From the NCBI RefSeq assembly GCF_039555335.1, contig NC_092640.1:44356099-44420098 (forward strand): a DNA stretch of 64,000 nucleotides, given 5' to 3'. The notes beneath the pieces were generated by a model that had not been told where the DNA came from, did not search any database, and was given only the letters and a program-made list of their open reading frames with translations. This document shows, piece after piece, positions 48,216-60,300 of the stretch (positions are counted from its first letter, which is position 1; each line of letters starts with the position of its first letter). This stretch comes from Amphiura filiformis. Taxonomy: Eukaryota > Echinodermata > Ophiuroidea > Amphilepidida > Amphiuridae. Both the position numbers and the translations under genes were made by a program.

Positions 48216-49920
48216 CCCATTGCAACAAAAACATGAACCCACCCTACACCAGGATAATCTTGTGGGGTCCAGCATGTGTATATAAAACTCTTAATGTCAG
48301 TGGTTCTTTCTATATTTCTTATCACACCTATCTTGTGGGGTACAAAAAATGTACCACCAATAGTTTATGTGGAATGTTTTTTCACACAGACCCACCTAAC
48401 CGCCATCCGCATGAGGTACCTCTGAAAATAGCATTTCCACATGTTTGACTATTCTTTCTTTATGGGAATCATGATTTATGCCCCACAAAAAATTAATTGT
48501 AACCCGCAACATACACAGTACCCTACAACAATGCTGGCACAGCTAGGAGCACTGTGCGTTATGTGCTGTTGCTACTCATTGTACATTGTGCCAGCAAAGA
48601 AAGCATCAGTGTTGACTTTCCTGTTTCTGGATGTCCTCACAAAATGAATCAAAATTGTCCTTAAAGGTGGACAAGTTTTGAATACGTGCATGAAATAATA
48701 TGACACGATTTAGGGGGCTATCATTTTCTTCAGAAGGGGTGTCCCAAATATACAGGGAAGGGGTTATATTTTTTTGGAAAGAAATACGGGGGGGGGGTCA
48801 TAAATTTTGATGACCAAAATATAGGGAGTCACAAGTGTGTATATTTTATTCAAAAAGACTGATTTCAAAACAATTTTAGCCTGTTTAGGGTTAAGTTGTA
48901 TTGGTGATGAAGGGGTCATAAAATGTTTATTGCCAAAATAGGGGGGTTGCAATTTTATTGATGCTGACTTTTGGAAAATTTGGGACCCCTTCCGAAGAAT
49001 ATGATATCCCCCTTACTTTTAAACTTCATGTGTCAAATGCTTTTTATACAGATCAAAGCAAGACCTGTGCATACACATTAGTAGAACATTTTTTTAAATC
49101 TTTGTTCAAACTTCATCGAAAGAAGAAAATTGCATAGTGTGTGCAGGGTCCAAGATTAATACATGTAAGTAGCTCAAATTAAAAACAAAGTCTGCCTCAG
49201 ACATCTATGTGCATTGCAATGTTAACTTCAAATAAATGCTTAGCGCTATGCGTTGACTGTTAAGTTCAGTGTTGCTGTTTTTTCCATAATTATGTTCAAT
49301 TTTTGATATTTTCAGTATCGTATTGCGATCAAATTTTGTCTTTTTTTGCAGTTCAAGTTGGTTGTTGTTTTTTGTACATATTTTACCATGATTGTATAAG
49401 AGACAAATAAAACTATTCATTCATTGTGTATGTATATTATGTGTCTGTTTTTGAATATTACAAAGTACATAAACATTGTGCCTTGATGGTAAAATGAAAA
49501 CAAATATCGCAAAGGACTTAGCCGATTTTCTATAAAAAAATACTACATAGCTTTTTACCAAAAGTGTCTGATACATACTTTCTTTGTTAAGTATATCCTA
49601 GCGGTAATGGACAAAATACATGCACAACTCTAATTGCAAGGTGTAACCACCAAAAGTTGAGCACATCTCTTCATTTTTTGCATGGTGCTCAGGGTATTAA
49701 TTTCATCCTGCAGATTCAAAATTCATGACCAATTATGTTACAAGGAGTCTGAGCTGGTCTGCAACAAACAATTACATAGGATATTGCTTTCTGTATTTTG
49801 GACATACGATGCAGTGAATGTTCGATGTAGCACAAATCACATGCCAAATCACATGCCTTTGCCATTCAAAACCAAAAACAAACTGTACAGGTTAGAAACC
49901 TTTTTGCAAAAGGGCAACAA
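48216..49920. other. Intergenic stretch without recognised genes
   Basis: Between the two subtilase genes. 48710-49015 is a GGGGGTCATAAA-type low-complexity repeat like 1470-1900. The remaining frames (for example 48233, 49682) have no domain features. Confidence 0.4.
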
Positions 49921-49921
49921 A

Positions 49922-50050
49922 GTTGCAGAGGCAGCAAGGTGTATAACTATGTAGTTAACGTTGAAGGTTGCAGAGGCAGCAAGGTGTATAACTATTTAGT
50001 TAACGTTGAAGGTTGCAGAGGCAGCAAGGTGTATAACTATTTAGTTGAAG
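49922..50050. repeat. 45-bp tandem repeat, three copies
   Basis: The unit begins GTTGCAGAGGCAGCAAGG and contains TATAACTATTTAGTT; copies start at 49922, 49967 and 50012, almost identical, the last slightly short. Confidence 0.9.
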
Positions 50051-50116
50051 GTTGAAAACCTTTTTGCCAGTTTCATTTTGATTTTGAGTATTCAGTTCAT
50101 AATGTTACAAACTATA

Positions 50117-50953
50117 CAGGGTGTATCAAAATAAAGTATACAGTTTGAAAAATGTCACTAGATTAAAAAGTATGAGGTATTTGGTTAAAATACTTTAGTT
50201 GATAGCTGAATCAACATCTTGTCATTCTACAACTGTAAAACCACTGGCGTGTGACCATTAATAAGAACTCATTGGCTATTTTATTGAGCCATGTAAAAAT
50301 GCAGTTGCACAAATTCAATTAAAATAACATGTAAATCACAGTTTCATCACTTTCACCACCAGTAATTGATAGAACACCTAAAGATTGTTTTGCAATGGTG
50401 TGATTGATTTTGAAGCACCAAGTGGAATGGCCCCTAAGATCTCCTGATCTTGCACCTCTGTATTTTTTCTTGTGGGGCTATTTGAAATCAAAGGCTTTCA
50501 CAAAGGCCTCCTACAGACCTTCAGAGATACATAATTGCATAAGTTGATATCCCCAGGCAAGACAAACCTCTCATAAGACGTGGTGTGAATGCCATGTTGA
50601 GGAGAGCTGATATCTGCATACAGAGAAATGTTGGCCATGCCCTGGTGACCATGTGGAAGACTAAGACTTAGTTACTGTAAAAAGTGGTCAAACATGTGAT
50701 TTTCATGTTGCTTTGACTTTGACTTCGCGCAACTGCATTTTTACTTGGGCCATAAAAATAGCCACCGAGTCCTTAATTTATTAATGGTCACACGCCAGTA
50801 CTTACAGTTGTGGGAGGACAAGATGTTGATTCATCTATTATTTTAAGTATTTTGACCAAATACATCATACTTTTCAATTTTTTTATCTTTCAATATCATA
50901 CTTTTAATTTAGTGGCATTTTTCAAACTGTATACTTTATTTTGATACACCCTG
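50117..50953. mobile_element. Tc1/mariner-superfamily element with decayed transposase
   Basis: Inverted ends CAGGGTGTATCAAAATAAAG are the same at both sides, and the arms match for roughly 190 bp (CATCTTGTC..., GGCGTGTGACCATTAAT). TA precedes the left end; the right flank CA breaks the duplication. Confidence 0.8.
50422..50660 (+). pseudogene. DDE transposase C-terminal remnant
   Basis: The frame reads VEWPLRSPDLAPLYFFLWGY then LKSKAFTKASYRPSEIHNCI and stops at 50545. After a frameshift LIRRGVNAMLRRADICIQRN and VGHALVTMW follow. SPDLxPLDFFLWGYLK is the signature around the third catalytic acid in this branch of the Tc1/mariner superfamily. Here the acid position is Tyr (PLY). With the stop and shift the enzyme is dead, and the N-terminal DNA-binding part is missing. 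Confidence 0.75.
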
Positions 50954-51171
50954 CAGTTTACAAGCCATACCTTTATTGTCATGGGTTTAAAGACTTACAC
51001 TTGAACAAATGCTATGTTCTCAAACAAAAATGAGTTGGATTTCGGGAATATGGATTTTGAGATATTTCCAATAGTGTATGAGCCTGACACCCTCAAATGG
51101 GGGGATGGTGGAGGAAGCTGCACTGCTACCAGAGATAGTTGATGTGATAGCATAATTAAACAAGAGTAGTT

Positions 51172-51400
51172 AAAAAGTTAAACACCTTTAACAGAGAGAG
51201 AGAGAGAGAGAGAGAAACACCTTTTCATTGCACAATTGGCTTGTTTTGTGTTATGAAAACAACAAATACTTCACAGAATGTTGTAAACACCTTTGACACA
51301 CAGAGAGAGAGAAACACCTTTTCATTGCACAATCGGCTTGTTTTGTGTTATGAAAACAACAAATACTTCCCAGAAATGTTGCTGACATCAGTGCAGTTTC
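51172..51400. repeat. 115-bp direct duplication with AG microsatellite
   Basis: A block from AACACCTTTAACAGAGAGAG to ACAACAAATACTTCACAG repeats once with few changes. The first copy has a longer AG run (51192-51214). Confidence 0.85.
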
Positions 51401-51534
51401 ATGACAATAATTCAAAGTAGGCCTATGACAAAGGTGTCATTCTTATACATGAAGATTATGAAGTAAACACCTATTGTCTGCAAAAGGCATATTGTGTTTT
51501 GTGTTTATGTTCATGGGTTTGTTTTTTGTTTCTA

Positions 51535-52435
51535 TGGTTACCCATGGTGTGGTTTAACCATGCTCAACTCTGTGATAGTACAGCCAAGTACAGTTTACAC
51601 AATCATGGTCAGACATGGCTTACTCAACCATGGTCAACCATGCGTCAACCATCGTTTATCACATAGATAACTGAACATGGTCAATCATGGTCAGTTATCT
51701 GTTATCCATGTACTACATTTGTTGAGTAAACCATGGTTGAACCATGGTCAACCATAGTTTCACACATTATATGTTATCCATGGTTGAGTAAACCATGGTT
51801 GAACCATGGTCAACCATGGTTTCACACATTATATGTTATCCATGGTTGAGTAAACCATGGTTGAACCATGGTCAACCATGGTTTCACACATTATATGTTA
51901 TCCATGGTTGAGTAAACCATGGTTGAACCATGGTCAACCATAGTTTCACACATAGATAACTGACCATGATTGACCATGTTCAACCATTTTTTCCAAATCC
52001 CTCCATGAGCATGTTTGGCTGTGATGCCATTTCATAAACCACGTTTTAACTATGGTCAATCATCCCATTGTCCCCTCATCCATTTTTCCTCATACTTGTG
52101 TCATATTTTTAAAATGTTCTTTGCTATTAATTATATATATTACAATATGCTTGTATTTGAATGGATGAAAAGTAAACTGAAACATAACCATGGTCAACCA
52201 TGGTGCATAAATAGTATGGTTGACCATGATGGTCAACCATGATTGACTGGTACTATTTCACAAAGAATTGTTTAACTATATGGTCAATCATCAGCATGGC
52301 AACATGGTACATGATTGGTATGGTCAACCATGATCTACCATGGTTAGCCATGATCATCCATTATTGATCATGGTCAACCATCAACCATGGCTAACCATCA
52401 TGCTTGGTCATGGTAAAGCAAGGTTTTACATTGGT
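51535..52435. repeat. Long ACCATGGT palindrome array
   Basis: About 0.9 kb dominated by ACCATGGT / GGTCAACCATGG / CCATGGTTGA motifs. The core 51721-51960 is a regular 62-bp tandem repeat with four copies (starts 51721, 51783, 51845, 51907). Shares its motif with 11755-11945. Confidence 0.85.
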
Positions 52436-52463
52436 CCAATAGTCTGAAATGGATTTCAGCAGA

Positions 52464-52665
52464 AATGGATTTCGATCCATGCTCGACCTCGCAGGTTTTT
52501 CTCCGGGTGCTCCGGTTTTCCTCCTGCATCTAAAATCGGACCTCTTCCCATATCCCTGTCCCATCATACCCGGTTGGCATCCCTTAAATTTAGTAGCCTC
52601 TGAGCACTATTGGGTTTAGCCTGGCTTCGGCCGAATGTTATAAATAAATAAATAACAAATAATAA
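52464..52665 (+). mobile_element. SINE-like 3' region with AAATA tail
   Basis: CAGGTTTTTCTCCGGGTGCT then CCGGTTTTCCTCCTGC is a sequence block I know from many animal SINE/LINE bodies. It ends GGCCGAATGTTATAAATAAATAAATAA. A clear tRNA head is not seen. Confidence 0.6.
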
Positions 52666-52689
52666 TAACCACTGACTATGATATCAGCT

Positions 52690-53790
52690 TTTTCAAATAT
52701 AAAATATGAATAATTAAACCACTAAATATCGTCATAATCCTTCATGTGTGTCAATTCAATACCAGGGACAATTTATTTAGCATTCTGTGACACAACTTTC
52801 CACAAAATCCTGAAAAATTCCATACATTTCCAAAAAAAGTACAATAAAACGACAGTAAAAATATTTAAATGCCATATTTGTGCAAACTCTAGCAAAATAT
52901 TAGTGATTAGCCTATCCGAATCCTGTCATGTTTTTATTGAAATTCCTTACATAAAGCTGAGCACACTGCAAAACAGTTTAATAAAAAATCTTTCACAATC
53001 TACAAAACAAAAAATGTCTGTGCAATTCCTGTATATTTCAGCACGTCAACAAAAACTTCTGTGGAGTTCACAAGTGGTGGAGTTGAATTTTTTTTTCTAC
53101 ACACATTATTGGTCCCTGGTATCATATACTTAATCCTGTTCGCCTCATTACACATATATTTCATGTATACTTTTCAAAACAATTTAGTGCAATATTTTCG
53201 TTAACAGTCCGGTCCGACTGCCTGATCAGGAAGTACTGCCGAATCAGGCAGTATGTTGCCGAGTCAGGCAGTGTGGTATCCCACAATGCAATTCAAATAG
53301 AGCATCTTTTAATATACCGTTATTTCTTGGTTTAGAGTAAAGAAGTCGGTAAAATATATAAAATTATCAATGAATGTACAATTAGTAGTAATTTTTCATC
53401 AATTTTAGTTAAAATAAAGTTAATTTGCATATTTTAATCAAATTTTTAAAAAACCGTTAGAAATTGTTTTGTTATTTAACTTATTTTTCTCCCGGTGGAA
53501 TTTTTTTTCGCCCGGTGAAAAATTGTCAACTTACATGTAGCTCATGTGTGTCAAAGTAAAATATCCCCCGATCTTTTATAAAATCACCATGAACAATTTA
53601 GTCCTTAGTCTGTCGAATTCGGAAGGGTTACGAAAGCCTGTGTTGCCTAACTCGGCAACATGCTGCCTGATTCGGCAGTACTTCCTGATCAGGCAGTCGG
53701 GCCGGACTGGTTAATGCAATATTAGTGTTGTGTTTCTTTTAATGTTATTATCCTAATTCAAGTCAAATAGTGTTATTCCACTATGTTTTA
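52690..53790. repeat. Dispersed repeat, copy 2 (pair of 7900-9235)
   Basis: Same order of blocks as copy 1, from AATATGAATAATTAAACCAC to GCAATATTAGTGTTGTG. Disrupted by the insertion 53205-53710. The 129-codon frame in it (52744) is not seen in copy 1 and has no domain features. Confidence 0.6.
53205..53710. mobile_element. TTAA-flanked element, TIR CAGTCCGGTCCGACTGCC
   Basis: TTAA at 53201-53204 and 53711-53714. The arms of about 65 bp contain GACTGCCTGATCAGGAAG and TACTGCCGAATCAGGCAG. The empty site is visible in copy 1 of the host repeat near 9070-9090. 506 bp, no transposase. Confidence 0.9.
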
Positions 53791-54239
53791 AGAATCACCT
53801 GTTTTTTGCTACCTGTGTAATTTTCTAGTAAAACAGTCCCCATCAAGGAGAAGCATGTGCTATAGACAGCGTTTGATTTACCCAGTATCGCATTGCAAAA
53901 TGCTACACACTTTTGAATACTTGTGATGCAATTCTACAAACGTGCAGCATAAAACTGCAATGCAAAAAACTCACATGATCAAAAGGTTTCAGTGACAACC
54001 TAAGTGGAAAATTACAGAAATATACTATCAAAATTTGTTTTCCAAACAATGCTCACAAAATCAACAAAAACAACCAGTTTATTGCACCCAGGAATAATTT
54101 ATGCATACCCAATGATCACTGAAAAACTGCTATGCAAAAGTGCAAGTAGAGCAGTTTTTGCGATGCAAAAGAAATGCCAGAAATCCAACGCTGGTTATAG
54201 ACACCAACTATGAATTGGTACCATGAGCGACCAATGAAA

Positions 54240-55390
54240 AATTAAAACCCTTTGTGCTATCTACTGAAGATAGCAAACATGTAGCACCATGTGCTTCAGG
54301 ACAGTTCAGTTCAATTTTATTTCATTCCATTTTGGTACAAGAAAAGAATAATGTAATTCAGAGAAGACATTTTTAGAATTACTTAGTATCAATATACAAA
54401 ATGCAATAAATAATAATTAATATACAAATGAGAAAATAATAATATCATTACAATGTAATACTACAATCAGGGTTGTGTTCTATGCCAAGTGGCAAATTAT
54501 TGCGAAGCAGAGCGTGTGGAACTCACGCGCTTACGCCCGGGGGTCCAGGGGCCCGCTTAAGGGATATCACCCCTAATTATTTTTTTTTTTTTTTTTTGCT
54601 CTCCTTATGATGAAAAAATCATTTATTAAAAAAAAAAAATTGTAAATATATATTAATTAATTAATTTATTTTGTTTTGGTGCCTGGCAGCCCCGCCCGGC
54701 AGCGCCCGGCGTAGCTACAACCCTGACTATAATAATGTGGTATGCGAGATGTGGAAAGGGTTTTGTGGAGGTACTGTATTTATGACCATCAAGACAAAAT
54801 AATAATACATAAAATCTAGACAATTGTGTTTGCATAAAATGATTGGTGTTTATTTCACTAATTATCTTGAACATATAATCTAATCTGAATTACTTCTATA
54901 CAATCAATGAAAAAATAGTTGGCACACTTGCTCAAAACAATAAATGAGTGTCATACTAATATTATGAAGGTGGGTGAAACAAGTCTACCATGTATTTTTG
55001 AAGTATAGACTCCGCTCTGTATATCCTACTCTTCCCTAACCTCATTTTTCAATGGGGGGGGGGGGCATGGACATTTTTGTAACCAAAAAGACAGTCAAAG
55101 TGTGCCAACATTTGTGTCCATGATTTGAGTTGTTTGTTTTTACAAGACATTGGGAAAATTTTACCAATTACCTAATGGTCCAATTCAGATATTTGTGATG
55201 TTCTCAGTTATGAAACATAGTATAATGACATAGTATAATGACTTAACTGAAATTTCTTTTATTGTCCAAAATCAGGCAAAATCATGTTATTGTGGATTTT
55301 AAACTACAGGTAAAGTGAGATGTGTGCGTCCATGTAGTGCGTTTCTGAAAAGCAAAAAAAAAAAACATCCATGAAATAGCCATATGTACA
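54240..55390. other. Intergenic stretch with repeat fragments
   Basis: One TCTACTGAAGATAGC unit (54258), a GGGGTCCAGGGGC-type repeat end with T-run (54470-54730) and G-run (55052). No gene recognised. Confidence 0.4.
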
Positions 55391-55394
55391 TTAA

Positions 55395-55896
55395 GGTTGG
55401 TCTGAACCCTGGAATTATGAAAACTTTCGGACAACGTAACAAAAAAAATGTTTGGCCAAAAAAAATTTTTTATTAATTTTTAAAAACTAGATAAAATTTT
55501 TTTTCATTTTTTTGAATTTTGACCAACTTCACCAAAAATATTTGAAATTTGGGTAAAATCAGGCTTTTTATGATTTTTTTGAAAATTTTGCATTTTTAAC
55601 CATTTTGGTGCAAATTTCTCAAAGTTGGTCAAAAAAATAAAGAAACAGTCCCTAGATGTTTTTATCTAGTTTTTAAAAATTAATAAAAAAATTACGTTGC
55701 ACGAAAAAATTTGGGCCAAAAAACCCGTTTTTTGGGATTTTCTCCAAAAATGAGCATTTTGGCCCAAATTGGACCTCACAGATGAATTCAGCAAGTCATT
55801 TCCAGTCTAAAAATGTATACTTTTATATTCTTTAGACTAATAATTTAGCAGTTATGAAGCCCGAAAGTTTCCATAATTCCAGGGTTAAGACCACCC
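55395..55896. mobile_element. TTAA-flanked foldback element, TIR GGTTGGTCTGAACCCTGG
   Basis: TTAA at 55391-55394 and 55897-55900. CCCTGGAATTATGAAAACTT and its inverse AGTTTCCATAATTCCAGGG, then CCGAAAG on both arms. 502 bp, interior T/A-rich palindromic, no transposase. Confidence 0.85.
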
Positions 55897-56057
55897 TTAA
55901 GACCAACTTTCAATTTTGAACTCATGAAAATCAAAGGTCATCATAAAATGCATTTTTCAACCCAAATAGCCTTTTAGTGTTGAGGCAATGCCAAATTCCC
56001 ATTTGCTACATTTTCATCTGATTTGCCAATTTTTTGTCCCATTTTTAGTCATTTTCA

Positions 56058-56370
56058 GTGGCGTATACACTTTTGTTGGTCATTCGGGGGATATCAGTTA
56101 TTCGGGGGAAATTGGAAGGTCCTGTGGAAGGAAAAAAAAGTATTTATGAAAGAGTCCGTCACTTTTGACGGTGCAAAAACATCAAAATTTGCCCCCTCAA
56201 AATAGGATTCCTTGGCCTTTTAAAATGCTAAAACCCCAGAGCTTCTGGGGCGCTGCCCCCTGGACCCCCCACCAGGGGCCCTATCGCAGCCCCCTAGACC
56301 CCACCCGTGAGGGGCTTCGCGGCAAGCCGCTCGCAGGCCCGCACCTTACACTCCAAATCCAGACTCCATT
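56058..56370. repeat. Repeat end with CAGTGGCGTA start and GC-rich tail
   Basis: Starts CAGTGGCGTATACAC and passes into CGCTGCCCCCTGGACCCC / CGGCAAGCCGC, text typical of element interiors in this genome. The open frame across it (to 56680) is not convincing. Confidence 0.5.
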
Positions 56371-56537
56371 CAGGGAAACTGAACAACCTGGCCCCACAAC
56401 TTTCAATGTGCTGCACACGCCACCAGTCATTTTAATGACTCTCTTTACTCTTTGCCATCCCCATTTTTCCCTACAAACTTCTGTGCATAGTACCCTCACA
56501 CTCCCTGGCTACACAACTATTTATAGAGAAAAAAAAA

Positions 56538-57143
56538 ATATTTGTGACCCGGCAGCACAAATGAGCCGTAAATTCCCTAAATTGTATTCTGAGTTACGGT
56601 GTAAAATGTGTACGAAGGTCATATTCATCGCTAACTTAAGCTGGCCCGACATCCATCTCATTTCGATAGTCAAAAACTAATCAATAATCCTATTGTTGAA
56701 GTGGATAATAAGCTTCTACCTTAGATGGCTATAGAACTTTAAATAGCTCTGGTCTTTGTTTGCTTATATTGCTAAATCCTGTTCAAGTGGTGGGTTACCA
56801 GGCATTGTATTTTGTACAGGTATGCATAACCAACAATTAACAATGAGAGAACTTTCTTAAACCTCATTGACTTGGGGATGATTTGAAATGACCGCCAATT
56901 ATGACTGTTTGATATTTATTGCCAACAATGTGGAAAAAGAGACACATGTAAAAACGTAAAAAGCTATAATTTTGTTGAAGGAGCAAAGTTTAACAAACCA
57001 TAACCCCGCTTCTGGATATCGTTTGAAGGCAAATGATATACCATTTTTAAGTTTATGATGTTTATTTTTTTAAACACGAAATAAAACAAAATTGACCGGG
57101 GGAGGAATTTACGGCTCATTCGCCGTGGACGGTCACATTTGTA
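56538..57143. mobile_element. Foldback element next to the subtilase 3' end
   Basis: TTTGTGACCCGGCAGC..AATGAGCCGTAAATTCC at the left and its imperfect inverse GGAATTTACGGCTCATT..GGTCACATTTG at the right, about 38 bp. No coding content. The right edge lies about 35 bp past the stop of the paralogue. Confidence 0.7.
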
Positions 57144-57177
57144 ACTTGCTATTACATACTTACTATTAAATTAGATT

Positions 57178-57308
57178 TTACTGAACATAGAGGAGTTTGT
57201 TGTTACTTCCAGATGGATCGGAAATCTTATTTGGGGTAGCCTCACTAACCATTGTGCTTGGTACGCTACCAGCAGGGACACCACGAGCAAGGAGGAGAGC
57301 AGCGGCAC
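57178..57308 (-). CDS. Subtilase paralogue last exon
   Basis: [16 protein letters not shown] followed by a Ser/Thr/Asn-rich stretch and LLYVQ, stop TAA at 57180-57178. Acceptor TATTTCAG. A foldback repeat (56538-57143) starts about 35 bp past the stop, so the 3'UTR and poly(A) site probably lie within repeat sequence. Confidence 0.8.
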
Positions 57309-60300
57309 CTGAAATAAGAAAGCAAAAATATGTTGAAAAATTAACAAAATAATCAAAAAATCTGTTTGAGTTGAGTCATCTGACATTTAGCAGTCCTATG
57401 GTATTTAAATAAAGGATCTTAGTTTAATGTGCATGTGACCAGATGGGCGCTGACATTACAGCCTCTAGACAGAATGTCCGGAAAAGTGTCCTTTGGCACA
57501 GTGGGTGGTCTTCCTGTGTATTTCAATTGGAAATGCAGAATGCATGTTCAAATTTTCTAGCAAATTTGTCATTTTTTTGAAACTTTGTAGTATTATTGTA
57601 ATAGTTTCCAATAATAACTTTCTTTTCCGTCAGTAAAAACTTCTAAAATTTAAATATTTGTCTGAAAAATTCCTATCTCTTAGCATTATAGCACATCTAC
57701 TGATCACTTGGTGGTCTTGGTATGGCGGCGCCCATGGGTCACGTGGGCATTAAATTTAGTGCCTTTTATTAAATGGCCTATGGTGACTGTTTAGCCATTC
57801 CAGTTGAAATCTTAATCTCTCACACAGGGGGGGGGTGTAGATTTCAAATGGAGTCATCCATTTTGGGAACCCTATTTGAAATTCACACTCCTTGTGTGGA
57901 CAATTATTAAAGATGGGTGACCTGATCATCCCTCCACTTTTCCCTATCAAAATGGAGATTTTGTCATCAGAAGAAAGCCTTTATTTTTCTCATAATCCTG
58001 GTGAAATTTTAAGTCTAAAATATGTTCCGTTTAGATGTTATGAACAAAAAAGTGATAATCACATCCATATACCCCCTGTTCCTCAAAAGTATAATTGGGT
58101 TATTCCATTTAAAATGCACACTACCCCTGTGGAAGATTTTGGAATTATCTTCCAAAGGGAGAATATGAATTTCAAAAATGGAATGAACCAACCCAGCAAA
58201 CACAAAACGTTTTCGACATCATTCGCAAAAGGTTATAAAAGGTTATCAGAAAACGTTTAAATGTCGGGTTATATAAAGGGTATATTAAGAGTATAAAATG
58301 TTTTCATAACCTTAAAAAACATTTTTGATAATCTACTGCTCAGCAAACAAAATGTTTTACAGAAAACGCGTTTAAATGTCGGGTTATATAAAGGGTATAG
58401 AAACGTTTTAATAACATTCCAAAAACATTCTTGAAAACTTGATACAAAACATTCTAAACAGAATGTTATTTTGGGGTTGAAAAAATATTTTGCGAAAAAT
58501 GTTTGCCTAAAATATTTTCAATAACGTTTTAAAAACGTTTTCATGACCTTTATATAACCCGACATTTAAATGTTATTAAAAGGTTTTGAAAAAAACATTT
58601 TAAGAACATTTCTGTGTTTACTGGGTTCAAATATTTTAACATAATGTTATTTAAGTATTGACATAATATTTGGCAAAAATGTTTGCAAAAACAGTTTACA
58701 ATAACATTTTTGAAAACATTTAAAAATATTGTTGTAGTGTGTTTTCATACAAAACGTTTTAAAAGCGTTATCATGACCTTTATATAACCCGACATTTTAA
58801 TGTTATTTAAACGTTTTTACCTAAACCAAAAGCCAAAATATAACCTATTTAAAATGTTTTTAAAACGTTTTTGTGTTTGCTGGGAATGCACACCAGTTGG
58901 AAGAAAAATCAGTGTTTCGAAAAGTGAGAAAGTGACTTAATGTATATACATTAAAAAAGGCTTCAAACCCAACTATTAGGCCCTGATTCACATTTATTCC
59001 TCATTTAGGCCTGGGAAATAGATTGTACATGAAAAATGAGCAGGATCCAACTTTTTATGAAGATTTGGCTAAACTTCAAAATGTGTTACATTTCAGAAAC
59101 ACTGAGCTATTTGTGAGCTGGCATAAGCGGTGTGGGCTAAAAGGTGATCTACTCGGCAATTTTCTGCGGAAAGTCACTGGACTCTGTATGTTTTCACTGA
59201 ACTGTCTGTCTTTATCTGACCTTCATCTTGCAGAAAGTGTAAGTTTTGAAGAACTGAGTCGCTCTCAAGTCAAGAAAATGATGTTTTCCCGGACCCTGTT
59301 TGTACATAAACTTAATGCAGGCTATTTACGGGTGCGCACCCGTCAGGCAGCTCCATTTGAATTTCATACACCCTCTGAGAAAGATTCAACCTGAATCTTC
59401 AACAGAGGGAGGGAAAGTTTTAAGTGGAGTTGGTTAGCATTCTAATTCCATTTGAAATTCATACTCCCACTTTGGAAGATATTTCCAAACTCTTCCACAC
59501 AGAGTCTCAGTATGGACTCTAAATGGATTATAGCGGCATTAGCCTGTTGGGATTATTACCTGAGACATGTGCGCAGGCCATGGAGGATCCACTGAGTGTA
59601 TTAGTGGCAGTGTCACTGGTGTGCCAGGTGCTGGTGATAGAGACTCCTGGTGCAAAGAGATCCAAACACATTCCATAATTGGAAGCTTGTGAACGATAGT
59701 CACGGTTATCGGTGGATCCAACCGTAATTGCCTATGAATAAAATGTTAACCGACAAAAAGCTGTGATAAAGTATTGGAATTATTGTACAGAGGTTTATGG
59801 GCAGTAGCATGCTGCTGGCAGCAATTACCCACGACATATTTGCCCCCCCAAGTGCAGCAAAAAGAAAAAAAAGGAAGGAGGAGATGAAATGTTGTATACG
59901 TACAGACCAATAGGTGCAGTTCCATAGGAACTAATTATATTATCAGATTGTTGTTGACAATATTTTAAGGCGCAAACGGTTAGAAAGGCACTGAAATGCT
60001 ACTTGCACAAAAAGCACCTATAGCAGACAAGCAGACGAGTAAAACAGCAATAAAAGGGCCAAACCAAAAATAAAAGTAAGAACATGGGGTCAAGAAGCCT
60101 GTATGTGCGATGTTTCTTGTATTGTATTTCTTGTATTTTTCATTTGCACCTTCTTTGATATTTTTACTCTGAAAAGGGGACTTTTTTGTACCAACTGCAC
60201 CTACCCCTATATTTTGGTGGAGTTGGGCCCCTGCCCCACAGAGGCTTGCCCTCTGACAAAAATCCCAGCTACACCACTGTATATGGACCCATTTTCTCGG

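Noticed and set aside
52744..53133. 129-codon frame
   Set aside because: Lies in a dispersed repeat whose other copy (7900-9235) does not keep the frame.
56165..56680. 171-codon frame
   Set aside because: Runs through a GC-rich repeat tail and into a foldback element; no domain likeness.
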